Below the pieces are notes generated by a model. It saw only the letters and a program-made list of their open reading frames with translations. It searched no databases and had not been told where the DNA came from. This document shows positions 4,925-5,649 of a stretch of 5,649 nucleotides of DNA, piece after piece; the first letter of the stretch is position 1, and each line of letters begins with the position of its first letter. The stretch covers positions 1 to 5,649 of the forward strand of contig JAIXSD010000070.1 of NCBI GenBank assembly GCA_027484885.1. Direction: 5' to 3'. Position numbers and translations under genes: made by a program. The DNA comes from Rubrivivax sp. (GTDB lineage: Bacteria; Pseudomonadota; Gammaproteobacteria; Burkholderiales; Burkholderiaceae_C).

Positions 4925-5649
4925 ATGATCACTGAACTTGAATTCCAAAGCCTGGCCAGCCTGGGCTACAACCGCATCCCGCTGATCAGCGAGGCCTTCG
5001 CCGACCTGGAGACCCCCCTGTCTCTGTACCTCAAGCTCTGCTCCGGCGCCGGCGCCTACGGCGGCAACTCGGGCAAGCACAGCTTTCTGCTCGAATCCGT
5101 GGTCGGTGGCGAGCGCTTCGGGCGTTACTCCTTCATCGGCCTGCCGGCCCGCACCGTGCTCAAGAGCCAGGGGCGCAGGACCGAGGTGATCCGCGACGGC
5201 GCCGTGGTCGAGACTCACGAGGGCGACCCGCTGGCCTTCATCGAGGCTTACCAACAACGCTTCAAGGTCGCTCTGCGCCCCGGCATGCCGCGCTTCTGCG
5301 GCGGCCTGGCCGGTTACTTCGGCTACGACGCGGTCCGCTACATCGAGCCCAAGCTGGCCAAGACCGAAAAGACCGGCGGCCTGGACACGCCCGATGTGAT
5401 GCTGCTGCAATGCGAGGAGCTGGCCGTCATCGACAACCTCTCGGGCCGGCTCTACCTGATCGTCTACGCCGACCCGGCCCAGCCCGAGGCTTTTCACAAG
5501 GCCAAGAAGCGCCTGACTGAGCTGCGCGACAAGCTCAGCTACAGCGTCAGCGCGCCCCAGGTGAAGCGCGGCCAGGCGCACCCCGTGCAGCGCGAGTTTG
5601 CGCGCGCCGATTTCGAGGCGGCCGTGCTCAAGGCCAAGGACTACATCGC
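4925..5649 (+). CDS. trpE: Anthranilate synthase component I TrpE (N-terminal half, runs off right edge)
   Basis: TrpE converts chorismate to anthranilate, using ammonia from TrpG glutaminase, in the first committed step of tryptophan synthesis. The window holds 241 codons of an enzyme usually about 500 residues long. The N-terminal domain is intact: the feedback Trp-binding segment SFLLES at 53-58 (S58 matches Ser40 of enteric TrpE), RYSFIG at 67-72, then FCGGLAGYFGYDAVRYIE, a family signature of the regulatory domain, and LAVIDNLSGRLYLIVYA. The last residues, with FEAAVLKAKDYI, begin the chorismate-binding domain. The presence of LLES implies normal tryptophan feedback inhibition. A GTG one codon upstream is an alternative start. 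Transcription is probably from the promoter region near 4580, through the Trp-codon leader. Confidence 0.96.
   Translation, partial: MITELEFQSLASLGYNRIPLISEAFADLETPLSLYLKLCSGAGAYGGNSGKHSFLLESVVGGERFGRYSFIGLPARTVLKSQGRRTEVIRDGAVVETHEGDPLAFIEAYQQRFKVALRPGMPRFCGGLAGYFGYDAVRYIEPKLAKTEKTGGLDTPDVMLLQCEELAVIDNLSGRLYLIVYADPAQPEAFHKAKKRLTELRDKLSYSVSAPQVKRGQAHPVQREFARADFEAAVLKAKDYI

Noticed and set aside
4616..5581. Long minus-strand open frame opposite trpE
   Set aside because: It is a mirror of the strongly recognised trpE coding frame. Its translation is low-complexity Ala/Gly/Val/Gln sequence with no domain, and it also crosses the leader region.

Overview
The window is about 5.6 kb of very GC-rich DNA. 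Most coding is dense and proteobacterial in style. Gene order and protein content point to a betaproteobacterium of the order Burkholderiales, perhaps of the Rubrivivax/Roseateles/Leptothrix type. The main reason is phosphoglycolate phosphatase (gph) close upstream of trpE, together with a periplasmic chalcone-isomerase-like protein. This assignment is inference from gene neighbourhood and style, not from a search. I see no tRNA, rRNA, CRISPR array, insertion sequence or attachment site.

Left part (1-1800, minus strand). A two-gene pseudouridine catabolism operon reads leftward. An HTH-PfkB fusion kinase (psuK-like, 305-1435) overlaps by ATGA the start of pseudouridine-5'-phosphate glycosidase (psuG, N-terminal 102 codons only, running off the left edge). 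The kinase would phosphorylate pseudouridine, and PsuG would split the product to uracil and ribose-5-phosphate. Just upstream of the kinase are repeated TGTCTTGA boxes and two small palindromes, a candidate operator for the kinase's own N-terminal DNA-binding domain. Upstream of that, also on the minus strand, is a small predicted lipoprotein of 100 residues (1498-1800).

Middle part (1801-3834, plus strand). After a 251-bp divergent intergenic region comes a secreted protein of 343 residues. It is built of three tandem copies of a domain resembling the DnaJC11 C-terminal (DUF3395) domain, joined by Gly/Trp-rich linkers. A good intrinsic terminator follows it. Next is gph, a HAD phosphatase with all four motifs intact.

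Right part (3806-5649). gph ends tail-to-tail and overlapping with a minus-strand chalcone-isomerase-like exported protein (3806-4447). Then comes a 477-bp non-coding stretch leading to trpE (4925 to the window end, 241 codons of the N-terminal part). That stretch holds helically phased direct repeats, an extended -10 promoter candidate, and a 27-codon leader ORF with two Trp codons (W17-P-W19). The leader ORF is followed by segments able to form alternating hairpins. This looks like a transcription-attenuation or ribosome-mediated control region for the trp operon, although no classical U-tract terminator is visible.

The most interesting items are the candidate trp leader/attenuator, the triple-repeat DUF3395-like secreted protein, and the self-regulating-looking HTH-kinase with its operator boxes.
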